DNA of 64,000 nucleotides from Methanimicrococcus blatticola (GCF_004363215.1 NZ_SNYS01000010.1:1-64000), one strand, 5' to 3'; positions 8,776 through 18,198 are shown, numbered from the stretch's first letter. The notes: generated by a model not told the origin, from the letters alone. Program-made: numbers and translations.

Positions 8776-9091
8776 TGTTAAGCTTATGCTTTCTTTTTTA
8801 TTTTGTTTTTTACTTACTGAGGCTCTTTTTTCCGTTTTTTTATTTGTTAAGTTTTTGCTTTTATTCACTAAGCTTTTGCTTTCTTTTTTTGCTTTCTTTT
8901 TTTGCTTTTTGTTCTTCTTTTCCTTCTGTCCCTAAAAATTCTCATTTGATGAAAATTCCCAAAAATATTTATCTTTGAAACAACTATTATAATTATTCTC
9001 TATTCAAAGATAGCTTTAATAGAATATTCAGATGCTACTAATATTCTATTCATGTTATCTCTCTTCATTTACGATATGGGTGGACAATATC
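8742..9091. other. T-rich intergenic stretch before the first GLUG gene
   Basis: The left two thirds (8755-8925) consist of repeated CTTTTTTTGCTTT-like units on the plus strand and are low complexity. The right end (8950-9060) is AT-rich and must hold the promoter of the GLUG gene, with AATATTTATC at about 8963 as one TATA candidate. No gene is supported. Confidence 0.5.
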
Positions 9092-10639
9092 ATGAAACTA
9101 AAAACAATATTTTTGGCTGCAGTCATTTTAACTGCATTGGTGTTAATGAGCGGAACGGCTTTGGCAGCCAACACGATTTATGTTGACCAAGCTTATTTCA
9201 ACGCATACGCAACCGACGACAATACTAAGTTTTCGGATATGGACGCAGATTATATTTTAACGGAAAATATTGATCTTTCAGGCGTTACAAATTGGAAGCC
9301 GATTGGTCCCAGTCATAATTTCTATTTCAACGGAACCTTTGATGGCGGCGGTTATACAATTTCGGGACTTACGATTAATGATCCCGCTTCTGTTAATCTC
9401 GGCCTTTTCGGAGTTGCAGCAGATGCTTCTTTTTCGAATGTCACTTTAAAAAATTTCAATATCACCGGGCAATCTTATTTGGGAAGTCTTATCGGTCTGG
9501 TTTCTATATGGGAGTATGAAAATCGTATTGACAATGTCACTGTTATCGACTGCAACATTACCGGTTCAGATCTGTATGCCGGCGGTCTTGTCGGTTCTTT
9601 TCAAAGCAATTACAATGGTATGATTGACAATTGTTCTGCAACCGGTAAAGTTACTGCCGGCGGTCAAGTCGGTGGTTTAGCAGGAACTATACTTTACAGC
9701 AGTATTCAAAACAGTTATGCAAATTGTACTGTTAATGCAACTTATATTCCGGCTGACCTTGGGCCTAATCAATTGATATATGGAAGTGCCGGTGGTCTTG
9801 CAGGCAGCATAACAAACAGCGCGGTTTCAACTTGTTATACCGCAGGAAATGTTCAGTCCGCTTCTGATAAAGCAGGCGGTTTATTCGGGTTGACAAGTTC
9901 TTTGTACGCTGTTAATCTGACAACTATTTCCAACTGTTATTCGGTATGTGACGTTAGTGCCGAGGAAACTTATGCCGGCGGATTGGTTGGGTTGAATACA
10001 GGAGAATACATTAATTCTATTTCCAACTGTTATTTTGCAGGAGCTGTTTACGTAAACACGATCAACGGAGAAATCGGTGGAATTGTTGGCGGAGTTGAAG
10101 AAGATGACGCTCTCCACACCTATCCTGATCCGAAAGTGACAGACTGTATCTATCTGGATGTTGATGACAGCTACTACACAAATGCTTTCGGTCTGTCCGC
10201 AACATCTCGAAATATGAAGAAAATTACCACTTATCTGGAAGACAGCGTTTATTTGGATATTGGAAGCACTGGCTGGGATATCGTTTCCGCTTATGATCCC
10301 GGACATATCTGGTATATTCTAGAAGGAAAAACTTTCCCGCTGCTTTCAATATTTTATGTTCCACCTTCCAACGGTGGTGGCGACGGTACCGGCGAAGCTG
10401 TTGTTGTTGATCCGATTCCTGTGAAACCGGATGTTGAAGAAAATGATGCAGGAAACGTTACCGGAAATGCGACGGGATCGGGAGGAATCGACGGCGGAAA
10501 AGTGATTGAAGAGGAAGGATATGAGATTGAAGAAGAGACGAGCAAAATACCGTGTCTTTTCTGGCTTTTGTTGCTTCTCTTACTTCTCTTAATCATTGCT
10601 TATTACTTCTATAAACGAAGTCAAAGGAACGAGGAATAA
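9092..10639 (+). CDS. GLUG-repeat surface protein with C-terminal membrane anchor
   Basis: A 515-residue predicted exported protein. It has a signal peptide (residues 1-26, ending SGTALA), a conserved entry module (QAYFNAYA ... ADYILTENIDLSG ... NWKPIGP), then GLUG-type repeats marked by GGLVGS, GGLAGT and GGLFGL, which usually build a right-handed beta-helix. A linker and a leucine-rich transmembrane helix followed by a basic tail (YKRSQRNEE) anchor it in the membrane. I took ATG 9092 because GGTGG precedes it and the signal peptide begins there. It is a paralogue of the next gene. Several NxS/T sites make it a likely target of the AglB at 53900. Adhesion is the usual guess for this family. 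Confidence 0.85.
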   Translation: MKLKTIFLAAVILTALVLMSGTALAANTIYVDQAYFNAYATDDNTKFSDMDADYILTENIDLSGVTNWKPIGPSHNFYFNGTFDGGGYTISGLTINDPASVNLGLFGVAADASFSNVTLKNFNITGQSYLGSLIGLVSIWEYENRIDNVTVIDCNITGSDLYAGGLVGSFQSNYNGMIDNCSATGKVTAGGQVGGLAGTILYSSIQNSYANCTVNATYIPADLGPNQLIYGSAGGLAGSITNSAVSTCYTAGNVQSASDKAGGLFGLTSSLYAVNLTTISNCYSVCDVSAEETYAGGLVGLNTGEYINSISNCYFAGAVYVNTINGEIGGIVGGVEEDDALHTYPDPKVTDCIYLDVDDSYYTNAFGLSATSRNMKKITTYLEDSVYLDIGSTGWDIVSAYDPGHIWYILEGKTFPLLSIFYVPPSNGGGDGTGEAVVVDPIPVKPDVEENDAGNVTGNATGSGGIDGGKVIEEEGYEIEEETSKIPCLFWLLLLLLLLLIIAYYFYKRSQRNEE

Positions 10640-11062
10640 AATTTAAAAAAATCAAAAAAATAAAATCAAAGAGCATCCAAAATGCTCTTCTTTTCTTTTT
10701 CCCATCTTCTTTTCTTTTTCCCAAAATCTGCATCTTCATTTTATCTTTTTTGAAAATTGCCGCATTCGTGGGTGTCAGACGTTGTCGGCAACTGCGGCAG
10801 AGTAAATGCAAACAGTAAGCAGACAGCCTGTAGCAACACGATTGTTACACAATTGTGCATACTCGATGCTTGAAATTAAATCTTTTTTTAAAAAAGGATT
10901 TCTCTCCATCATGAATTTCTGAACTTTCTCAAAATCTTTATATTATATCAATCATTTATTAGCTATTGGCTTATGCTAATTATTTCCTATATACTTATAG
11001 AATAGGATTAAAGTTTGTTTTAGGGTTTTAAATTAAATAAAATCAATTTTGGGGTATTATAA
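10640..11062. other. Intergenic region between the GLUG paralogues
   Basis: This 423-bp gap contains a terminator (10669-10700), a short motif shared with the gap behind the second GLUG gene (TTTTTTGAAAAT near 10747) that leads into a stem-loop (TGCCGCA 10758-10764 pairing with TGCGGCA 10793-10799), and an AT-rich promoter zone at 10930-11050. No gene is supported. Confidence 0.5.
10669..10700 (+). terminator. Terminator after the first GLUG gene
   Basis: AAGAGCAT and ATGCTCTT form an 8-bp stem followed by CTTTTCTTTTT. Confidence 0.75.
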
Positions 11063-13081
11063 ATGTTTTCAAAATCATCAATTGCCTCTGCCAATCGATT
11101 GCGCCAATCGTCGTCGATTTCAAATGGTGGGAGGGGAACTTCGGTTTCTTCTTTTTGTCAGTTTTCTAAATATCTTTTTTGCGTTTGTGCAGTTCTTCTG
11201 ATTCTTTGCGGAATGGCTGCTGCTGCTCCTGCTCAGATTTCTGTTAATCAGGCGTATTTTAATGCATATGCGGCAGGCGACACTGGTAAATTCGCTGATA
11301 TGGAAGCCGATTATATTTTAACGGGGAATGTCGATCTTGATGGTTATAATTGGAAGCCGATCGGCACCAACTTAAACAAATTTAACGGAACTTTTGAGGG
11401 TAAAGGTTTCACAATCTCAAATTTAACTATTAATACCGCCGACGAGGGTTCTTTCGGTCTTTTCGGTTATGTTAATAACGCTGAATTTTCCAATATTTCA
11501 TTTAAAAATTTTTCATTTTCATTTACCGGCGGAACTGCAAAGCAAACGTATGTCGGTGCTTTAGCCGGTCATATCAGCGGCAATGCTGAAATTGAAAACT
11601 GCTCGGGTTCAGATATAACCATTGAATGCAAATTTGGGGCCATCGGTGGTCTTGTCGGTTTAATAAAAGAGAAAAGTAATATCAATAACAGTTCTGTCGT
11701 TTCCTGTGATCTAAAACTTACGACAAATCTGGATCCTGTCGGCGGTCTTGTCGGTTCTATGTACGGTAATATTACCGGCTGCTCTGTTTCATCTGCCAAG
11801 CTCTCCTCGGTTGGCAGTGTAGGTGGTCTTGTCGGTTCAATAGAAGGGAAGAGTAATATCACTAACAGTTCTGCTTCATGTACTGTGTCCGAGTCCGGCA
11901 GTGCAGGTGGTCTTGTCGGTTATATATTTGCGAGTAGTAATATCACTAACAGTTCCGCTTCCGGTAATTTGAACGGTAATATGTGTGTAGGCGGTCTTGT
12001 CGGTGAGGTGAAGGATATGTCTAATATCACTAACAGTTCTGCTAACTGTAATGTGTATACCGCCGCTAAAGAGGGTGGCACCTTTGGGGCAGGCGGTCTT
12101 GCAGGTCTAATGCAAGGTCATATCATTAATAGTTCCGCTTTCGGTACGGTAACTTCCAAGGGTGATTTTGCCGGTGGTCTTATCGGAGATTCCAGCAATC
12201 GCGCTTCTTCTATTCAAAACAGCTTCTCTAAATGTACCGTTTCTGCTAAAAACAAAGCGGGCGGTCTCGCCGGCTTTTATTTTGGTACAATCTCTCAAAG
12301 TTATGCGTCAGGATTGGTAACAGCTTCCGAAAACTACGCCGGTGGTCTTGTCGGATATTCAGATATTACTAAGATTGAAAACAGTTATGCTGAGACTGTT
12401 GTGATGGCAAATGATTATGCAGGCGGATTGGTCGGACATAGTTCTTATGCTGCTGCTACAGATACTCAGCGTTTTCTTAAAAACTCTTATTTCTCAGGCA
12501 CAGTTCTTTTAACCGGAGCCGGAACCGCCAATATCGGAAGTTTAATCGGAAAAGATGATGTGCCTTCTGGTTATTCTACGTTTTCTAACTGTTTCTATTT
12601 GAATGACGGAAATGATGTTCAAGGAACATCTGTCTCAGATGCTGATATGAAGAAAATTGCCACGTTTAAAGACGCCGGCTGGGACATTGGTTCGGCTAAC
12701 AATGTTGATCACACTTGGTATACCATAGAAGGTGTCACTTATCCGTTGTTTTTGATGACTGCGGTCGAGTCGGGAATCCCTGAAGAACCCGGGAAAATCG
12801 ACAGCCATGCCGGCGGTGGCAGCGGTACCGGTCAAGCAAAAATTGTCGATTCAACCGATAAAAAAAGTTCCGGCTCGAAAGACGATGTGATTCAACAGCA
12901 GAACAATACTCAAAAGCAAGACGATACACAAAAACAGGGAGATAGTCAAAAGTCCGACAATGGAGAAAGTTCCGGATTCGGATCAGATATAGGTAATTCC
13001 AAATGGTTTTACTTCTTCTCCGGTATCGTATTATCTGCTTTAATCGGCAGTCTTGCTTTCTTCTTGAACCGCAGAAAGTGA
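11063..13081 (+). CDS. GLUG-repeat surface protein, second paralogue
   Basis: A 672-residue exported protein related to its neighbour. The hydrophobic signal core (YLFCVCAVLLILCG) comes unusually late, after about 37 polar residues. The entry module QAYFNAYA ... ADYILTGNVDLDG ... NWKPIG matches the first paralogue. About ten GLUG-type units follow, with recurring GGLVG and ITNSSA motifs that reflect tandem duplication. A low-complexity Gln/Asp/Lys/Ser linker (about 590-640) leads to a C-terminal membrane helix and NRRK tail. Dense NSS and NST sites suggest heavy N-glycosylation. It probably forms a rigid beta-helical stalk at the cell surface. Binding target is unknown. Confidence 0.85.
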   Translation: MFSKSSIASANRLRQSSSISNGGRGTSVSSFCQFSKYLFCVCAVLLILCGMAAAAPAQISVNQAYFNAYAAGDTGKFADMEADYILTGNVDLDGYNWKPIGTNLNKFNGTFEGKGFTISNLTINTADEGSFGLFGYVNNAEFSNISFKNFSFSFTGGTAKQTYVGALAGHISGNAEIENCSGSDITIECKFGAIGGLVGLIKEKSNINNSSVVSCDLKLTTNLDPVGGLVGSMYGNITGCSVSSAKLSSVGSVGGLVGSIEGKSNITNSSASCTVSESGSAGGLVGYIFASSNITNSSASGNLNGNMCVGGLVGEVKDMSNITNSSANCNVYTAAKEGGTFGAGGLAGLMQGHIINSSAFGTVTSKGDFAGGLIGDSSNRASSIQNSFSKCTVSAKNKAGGLAGFYFGTISQSYASGLVTASENYAGGLVGYSDITKIENSYAETVVMANDYAGGLVGHSSYAAATDTQRFLKNSYFSGTVLLTGAGTANIGSLIGKDDVPSGYSTFSNCFYLNDGNDVQGTSVSDADMKKIATFKDAGWDIGSANNVDHTWYTIEGVTYPLFLMTAVESGIPEEPGKIDSHAGGGSGTGQAKIVDSTDKKSSGSKDDVIQQQNNTQKQDDTQKQGDSQKSDNGESSGFGSDIGNSKWFYFFSGIVLSALIGSLAFFLNRRK

Positions 13082-13412
13082 GGATTGAAACCTTTAAGAT
13101 TTAAAGTTTGGAAATGTGTCATTTGGACACATTTCTTCTTTTTTTTATTATTCAATATTTGGTTTATCCGGTTTTGTTATCCTTCAAAATGTTGCTTTTT
13201 TTGTTGATATTTTTAAAACGTTGCGTTAGGTTAATTGATATTTTTTGAAAATCGCTGCATTCGTGGCGGCGGTACATATTCAGCCGTTGTTCACAGGATT
13301 CGCACAAATCCTTTTTCTTGAATCTGTGATACTTTCTCTCACGGAATAAGGTATTTTTAGTTTAGAGTTCTTTTCTCGATTTCCCGTCGGCGGCAAACAG
13401 GAGGAATAATTT
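13082..13412. other. Intergenic region behind the second GLUG gene
   Basis: After the terminator, the segment 13240-13266 (TTTTTTGAAAATCGC, then GCATTCGTGG) repeats with a few changes the sequence at 10746-10770 behind the first GLUG gene. The right end holds the leader of the MFS gene with a clear GGAGG at 13400-13404. Confidence 0.5.
13112..13149 (+). terminator. Terminator after the second GLUG gene
   Basis: AAATGTGTC and GACACATTT form a 9-bp stem around ATTTG, followed by CTTCTTTTTTTTATT. Confidence 0.8.
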
Positions 13413-14690
13413 ATCGAAAACTCAACAATAATCGAAAATCAAAACCCGTTTGCAAACTGGAAACAAAAAACGGCTCTTTTCTTCGGGAGCCAGGCGATTA
13501 CGCTTTTCGGATCGTCTCTCGTGCTGTATGCAATTATTTGGTACATTACGCTGACAACAGGGTCAGGCGTCATGACGACGATGATTATTATCTGTTCCTT
13601 TGTCCCGCAATTCGCGATTTCATTTTTTTCAGGCGTTTGGGCAGATAAATACAACCGAAAAATGCTGATTATTTTAGCGGACGGCGGTATTGCGCTGGCG
13701 ACATTGGCACTCATTGTTTACATGCTGGCCGGCAACGATTCCATTCCCGCGCTTTTATTCATTGCAGCGGTCCGCTCGGTCGGCGCAGGCATTCAAACAC
13801 CTGCCGTCAATGCCATTATTCCGCAAATCGTTCCGCCGGAAAAACTGATCAAAGTCAACGGCATCAACGGGTCGCTTCAATCCATTGTTAATTTGGCGAC
13901 GCCCGCAGTTGCCGGAGCGATTCTGATCGCCGGTGAAATTTACAACATTATGATGATTGATGTCGTAACGGCGGCAATCGGTATCGGTATTCTACTGCTC
14001 ATCCCGATTGCGAAGCATAAAAGAGCTCAGGAAAATGTTCAGACGAGTTATTTCGCAGATCTGAAAGAAGGATTCAAATACAGTTTTAATCATCCGTTCT
14101 TCAAACCGCTTTTCATCGTTTACGCGTTCTTTACGATTTTGTGCGTTCCCGCGTCCTTTTTGAATATTCTGATGGTGACGCAGGTCTTTGGTGAAAATTA
14201 TCTGTATCTGACGCTCAATGAAATGTCATTCTTCATCGGAATGCTTATCGGCGGATTAGTTATCGGTACATGGGGCGGCTTTAAAAACCGCGTCAAAACG
14301 ATTCTGGTCGGATTGGCAGCTTTTGGTGTTCTCACTTGCGGATTCGGTTTGACGCAAACGCTATGGGTTTATCTGATTCTGATGTCTCTTGTCGGATTGA
14401 TGATGCCGTTTGTTAACTCCCCGACAATGAGTTTGATTCAAGAAAAAGCAGATTCGGACAAGCAAGGCCGCGTATTTTCCGTGCTTCAGATGATTATGAC
14501 CGCGCTTATGCCGCTTGCAATGCTGTTCTTCGGCCCGCTCGCAGACATTATTCCCGTTCAGCAAATCGTTGTCTACTGCGGAATACTGATTGTTATCTTG
14601 GCAGTCGTCGTTCTATTCAACAAGAAATTCTATCAGCAGGGCGTTTTTGAAGTGAAAAAAGAAGCGGGAAATTCAGAAACACAATTATGA
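13413..14690 (+). CDS. Major facilitator superfamily transporter with apparent ATC start
   Basis: A 12-helix permease of the MFS, closest by eye to the drug/siderophore exporter group (WADKYNRKMLII loop after helix 2, PTMSLIQEKADSDKQGRVFS late in the chain). The frame contains a typical N-terminus (ENQNPFANWKQKTALFFGSQ) well upstream of the first ATG/GTG/TTG, which is GTG 13521 in the middle of helix 1. Just before that N-terminus is GGAGG, then 8 nt, then ATC at 13413, with a stop codon two codons earlier. So translation either begins at ATC or the start codon has mutated from ATG. From ATC the protein is 425 residues, normal for MFS. From 13521 it would lack half of helix 1. Confidence 0.8.
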   Translation: MENSTIIENQNPFANWKQKTALFFGSQAITLFGSSLVLYAIIWYITLTTGSGVMTTMIIICSFVPQFAISFFSGVWADKYNRKMLIILADGGIALATLALIVYMLAGNDSIPALLFIAAVRSVGAGIQTPAVNAIIPQIVPPEKLIKVNGINGSLQSIVNLATPAVAGAILIAGEIYNIMMIDVVTAAIGIGILLLIPIAKHKRAQENVQTSYFADLKEGFKYSFNHPFFKPLFIVYAFFTILCVPASFLNILMVTQVFGENYLYLTLNEMSFFIGMLIGGLVIGTWGGFKNRVKTILVGLAAFGVLTCGFGLTQTLWVYLILMSLVGLMMPFVNSPTMSLIQEKADSDKQGRVFSVLQMIMTALMPLAMLFFGPLADIIPVQQIVVYCGILIVILAVVVLFNKKFYQQGVFEVKKEAGNSETQL

Positions 14691-14706
14691 AATCGTTTGA
14701 GAATTT

Positions 14707-14745
14707 GAAGTGTATTTATTCTACACTTCTTTTCTATTTCTTTTC
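14707..14745 (+). terminator. Terminator after the MFS gene
   Basis: GAAGTGTA and TACACTTC form an 8-bp stem, followed by a long T/C tract. Confidence 0.75.
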
Positions 14746-14901
14746 TACTCTTTTCTACTTCTTTTCTATTTCTTTCTACTTCTTTTCTTTTTGTTCCATA
14801 ATCATTTGGTTTTTATATCTGTTCTTTCATTCTTTTTTTGCAATCGAATTTCAGTTGAAAAATATGAAATTCATTTTGCCGATAAATAATGGAGTTTTAT
14901 A

Positions 14902-16200
14902 ATGCCTTACCGGAATCCCGAAATTGAGACGATGGATCCTAAAGATCTGCGTCAAATGCAAAGCGAAAAGTTGGTCAAGCTTGTGAAGTACGTTTATGAC
15001 CGTTCCCCTTTTTACAAAAAGCGCTTTGACGAATTCGGTGTCAAACCCGAAGACATAAAATCCATTGATGATCTCGGCAAGCTCCCGTTTACAATGAAAC
15101 AGGACTTAAGAGACACTTATCCAAACGGCATGTTCTGCGTTAAAAATACAGATGTTGTTCGTTATCACGCATCTTCCGGAACAACCGGAAAGCCGACCGT
15201 TGTCGGATACACGCAAAATGATTTGGATTTGTGGGCGGAATCTCTTGCCCGCGGCATGACTGCTGTTGGTCTTTCTGAAGATGATATTATCCAAGTCAGC
15301 TACGGCTACGGTTTATTCACCGGCGGTCTCGGTGTCCATTATGGATCCGAAAAAATCGGCGCAACCACATTGCCGGCCAGTTCCGGAAACACCGAACGCC
15401 AAATCACATTAATGAAAGATTTGGACGTCACCGCCATTTGCTGTACGCCTTCTTATTTCTCTTATCTGATTGAAGCTGCCGAACAAATGGATTGCAGCAT
15501 CAAAAATAAAACAAAACTCCGCGTCGGCATTTTCGGTGCCGAGCCGTGGTCGGAATCTCTCAGAAAACGCATTGAAGAGCGTTCTGGAATTAAAGCGTAC
15601 GACGTTTTCGGAACGTCTGAACTCAGCGGGCCGCTTTTCATCGAATGTGAAATGCAGGAAGGCATGCACATTTGGAGCGATATGTTTTTGTTTGAAATTT
15701 TAGACCCTGAGACGAATGAGCCTGTTCCTGACGGGACAGTCGGCGAATTGGTTGTCACAACGCTTATGAAAGAAGCACTGCCTCTCGTCCGCTACCGTGT
15801 CGGCGACTTAGCGTCTCTTGAAACCGCTGTCTGTAAATGCGGCCGAACGCATCCGCGTCTGATGCGCCTGAAAGGACGATCCGATGACATGGTTATTGTC
15901 CGCGGTATCAACGTTTTCCCGGGACAGGTAGAATATGTTTTGGTTAAATTCCCCGAAGTTTCGCCTCACTTCATGATTGTGATCGACCGCGAAGGCGAGT
16001 TGGACAACATGGCCGTTCAAGTTGAGCTGGCGGATATGGCATCCGACAAGCTGGATGATTATTACAAACTCAAATCCGGCATTCAGCACGAATTAAAATC
16101 CATTTTGAATCTTCATGCCGATGTTGAATTTGTCGCGCCCGGCACCATCCCGAGATCGGAAGGAAAAGCGAAAAGAGTTATCGATAAACGTCAATATTGA
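14902..16200 (+). CDS. paaK: Phenylacetate-CoA ligase
   Basis: AMP-forming ligase of the ANL superfamily that activates phenylacetate or another aryl acid as its CoA thioester in the cytoplasm. The 432-residue protein has the short PaaK architecture: N-terminal YDRSPFYKKRF, ATP loop SSGTTGKPTVVGYT near residue 93, DVFGTSELSGP near 234, RYRVGDL near 296 and the C-terminal IPRSEGKAKRV with the catalytic lysine. In methanogens this enzyme is usually paired with an ACT-domain protein, as here, and is thought to recycle aryl acids for aromatic amino acid synthesis together with indolepyruvate oxidoreductase, which is not in the window. Confidence 0.9.
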   Translation: MPYRNPEIETMDPKDLRQMQSEKLVKLVKYVYDRSPFYKKRFDEFGVKPEDIKSIDDLGKLPFTMKQDLRDTYPNGMFCVKNTDVVRYHASSGTTGKPTVVGYTQNDLDLWAESLARGMTAVGLSEDDIIQVSYGYGLFTGGLGVHYGSEKIGATTLPASSGNTERQITLMKDLDVTAICCTPSYFSYLIEAAEQMDCSIKNKTKLRVGIFGAEPWSESLRKRIEERSGIKAYDVFGTSELSGPLFIECEMQEGMHIWSDMFLFEILDPETNEPVPDGTVGELVVTTLMKEALPLVRYRVGDLASLETAVCKCGRTHPRLMRLKGRSDDMVIVRGINVFPGQVEYVLVKFPEVSPHFMIVIDREGELDNMAVQVELADMASDKLDDYYKLKSGIQHELKSILNLHADVEFVAPGTIPRSEGKAKRVIDKRQY

Positions 16201-16322
16201 TCATTTTTGATCCGGTTTGATTTTAAAGTGAAAAAAGTGAAAAGATTGAATATTTATTGAATTACGGATTATATGAATTAAAATAATTTATAAAATTAAA
16301 TTTCAAATCAAGGAGTGATTCC

Positions 16323-16751
16323 ATGACAAAAACAATCAAACAAATTTCCCTGTTTTCGGAAAACAAGCCCGGCCGTTTGGCAAAAATTGCCGACGTTTTG
16401 GGAAAGGAGAATATTAATATCCGCGCATTCACGATTGCGGAGTCCGGTGACTTCGGTATTGTCCGCCTTGTCGTGGATCATCCGGATCAGGCGCATGACG
16501 TTTTAAAACGGGAAGGCTTTACAGTCTCCGAAACAGATGTTGTCGGCATTGAAATCAATGACGAGCCCGGAAGCATGAAAGACGTTGCCGAGCTTTTCGC
16601 GGAAGGCAATATCAACATTGATTACGCTTACGCATTCATCGGCCGAAACCAAAAAGCCGTTTTGATTGTCCGTGTCAGCGACTTGGAAAGCGCGCTTTCT
16701 TTCCTTAAAACAAAAGGCGTTTCTTTGTTGGAAATCAACGATTTGCTGTAA
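16323..16751 (+). CDS. Tandem ACT-domain protein
   Basis: A 142-residue cytosolic protein made of two ACT domains (about 1-70 and 72-142), each starting with the small-molecule-binding turn (ENKPGRLAKIADVL and NDEPGSMKDVAELF). ACT domains bind amino acids, so a regulatory role sensing an aromatic amino acid is likely, with the phenylacetate-CoA ligase just upstream as the probable partner. AAGGAGTGATT before the ATG is a good ribosome-binding site. It has no catalytic domain of its own. Confidence 0.88.
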   Translation: MTKTIKQISLFSENKPGRLAKIADVLGKENINIRAFTIAESGDFGIVRLVVDHPDQAHDVLKREGFTVSETDVVGIEINDEPGSMKDVAELFAEGNINIDYAYAFIGRNQKAVLIVRVSDLESALSFLKTKGVSLLEINDLL

Positions 16752-16796
16752 GTCTCTGACTTCAGCTCCTTTCTATTTTATTCGTTTTCGGTTTTC

Positions 16797-17132
16797 ATGT
16801 CTCCTCAGCCTGATTCCTGGAAAAGCAAACGCGGCGGTATTCATACAACACTTATCGGTGAGCGTAAAGGCCGCAAAATTGCTTCTCTCGTTGCTTCTCA
16901 TGAAGCCGTTAAAAAAATAATTCCGGGAATCATTCAAAGCAAAGGTCCGTCCGGCGGTTCTTTTCGCGCCAAAGTTCTTCGCCCGGATTCCAGGGGCAAT
17001 CTCCGGCTTTTGTTTACCCAAGGGACAAGTTATCAGGAAATCATTCTCGTGACGACCGCTTCGGATTTAGCGGAAGGCGAAGCGGTTTCTGATGAATTAA
17101 ACGCTTTGATTGATAAAGAATTAAATGAGTGA
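16797..17132 (+). CDS. DUF2103-like conserved archaeal protein
   Basis: A 111-residue basic protein starting IHTTLIGERKGRKIA after a short polar lead. It resembles, from memory, the DUF2103 family of predicted metal-binding archaeal proteins, although no obvious metal-binding cluster is visible. It overlaps or nearly touches the marker 12 gene downstream, so the two are one operon. Function is unknown. The family name is the weakest part of this call, while the reading frame itself is secure. Confidence 0.6.
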   Translation: MSPQPDSWKSKRGGIHTTLIGERKGRKIASLVASHEAVKKIIPGIIQSKGPSGGSFRAKVLRPDSRGNLRLLFTQGTSYQEIILVTTASDLAEGEAVSDELNALIDKELNE

Positions 17133-17142
17133 GGGCATTGAT

Positions 17143-18126
17143 ATGATTTTTATGGGTGTTGATCACGGAACAAGTGCCATTCGCTTCGCTGTTTTGGATC
17201 ATTCGGAATTTAAATTGGTTCGCTTTTTTGAAATTCCGAGAGAAACAGCCGGTTCTCTTTCTCTTGAAGAACTTCAAAAACGCATTGAAGAAAATATGGG
17301 GATGCCGCTTTCTGATATTGACTTGGCGTGTCTGACTTATTCTATGGGTGACGGCATTTCACAAATTGAAGATATTCGTTTTGTTCAAAACCGCGGCGTT
17401 TCGGCAACTTCGGGCGTCGGCAAAATCACAAACGCCGGCACAAAGATTTTTGATCTTTTTGCAAAAGACATTTGTCCCGCTGTTCTTCTGCCTGGTCTTC
17501 ATCAAAAAAATGAGGTGACAGATTCCCGAATGCAGCATTTTTCCCATCAGGCCAGCCCTGAAAAAATCGGCATTGCTTTTCATGCGCAAACACTCGGTCA
17601 CCGCCGTTTCATTTTATCGGACATCGGCTCAAATACGGTGACGATGGCAGTCTCTGACGGCAAGATTTTGGGCGCGATTGATGCCGCGATTTTTGCGCCG
17701 GGAACGCGTCACGGGCCGTTGGATGTCAATGCGATTCGTGAAATTGATGCCGGAAATATAACCGGAAATGACGCGTTTTCGTCGGCCGGTGTCGGCGATG
17801 ACAAAATGAAACTTGCGTTTTTCGCGGCGATGGAAATCGCGGCGCTTGATGTTTTAATGAAAGATTACGGCGCGGAAGATTATGTTGTTTTGGTTGCCGG
17901 CAGCGGCGGCGAAGACAAAGAAGTTCGCCGCGAAATCAGCCGCTTGCTTCAAAAACCGGTTGAGTCTCTCGGGAAATGGTCGGCTGCGCTCGGCTGCGCT
18001 GAAATGGCTTGGGAAATTGTTTCTGCTTTTCCGTTTTTCTCTCAGGAGAAAGAAATCTTCGGCATTCCGGTTCATTTTGATTTTAAAGATTGGCAAATCA
18101 GATCAGGATACGGGTTGGAACAATAA
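17143..18126 (+). CDS. Methanogenesis marker 12 protein (ASKHA-like ATPase)
   Basis: A 327-residue protein that begins MIFMGVDHGTSAIRFAVLD, a phosphate-binding turn of the acetate kinase/Hsp70/actin fold, with a second such turn at ILSDIGSNTVTMAV and a glycine-rich adenosine loop VLVAGSGGEDKEV near residue 250. Length and N-terminus fit the methanogenesis marker 12 family, which is confined to methanogens and has no proven function. A start at 17125 is possible, but GTGAGG lies at the right distance before ATG 17143. The DUF2103-like gene upstream is in the same operon. Confidence 0.75.
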   Translation: MIFMGVDHGTSAIRFAVLDHSEFKLVRFFEIPRETAGSLSLEELQKRIEENMGMPLSDIDLACLTYSMGDGISQIEDIRFVQNRGVSATSGVGKITNAGTKIFDLFAKDICPAVLLPGLHQKNEVTDSRMQHFSHQASPEKIGIAFHAQTLGHRRFILSDIGSNTVTMAVSDGKILGAIDAAIFAPGTRHGPLDVNAIREIDAGNITGNDAFSSAGVGDDKMKLAFFAAMEIAALDVLMKDYGAEDYVVLVAGSGGEDKEVRREISRLLQKPVESLGKWSAALGCAEMAWEIVSAFPFFSQEKEIFGIPVHFDFKDWQIRSGYGLEQ

Positions 18127-18198
18127 TCAAAAAATAAAAACGAAAATAATTGAAAACAACTGAAAAAAACCAAAAAAACCGAAAAAAAACTGAAAAAC

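Noticed and set aside
8775-8978. Open frame of 67 codons, almost only Phe, Leu and Ser
   Set aside because: It is a translation of a T-rich low-complexity tract, with no ribosome-binding site.
11569-11862. Minus-strand frame of 97 codons within the second GLUG gene
   Set aside because: It is the antisense of regular GLUG repeats, which gives repetitive, stop-free sequence.
14687-14902. Frame of 71 codons between the MFS and ligase genes
   Set aside because: It covers a terminator and its T/C tract, which explains the Phe/Tyr/Ser-rich translation.
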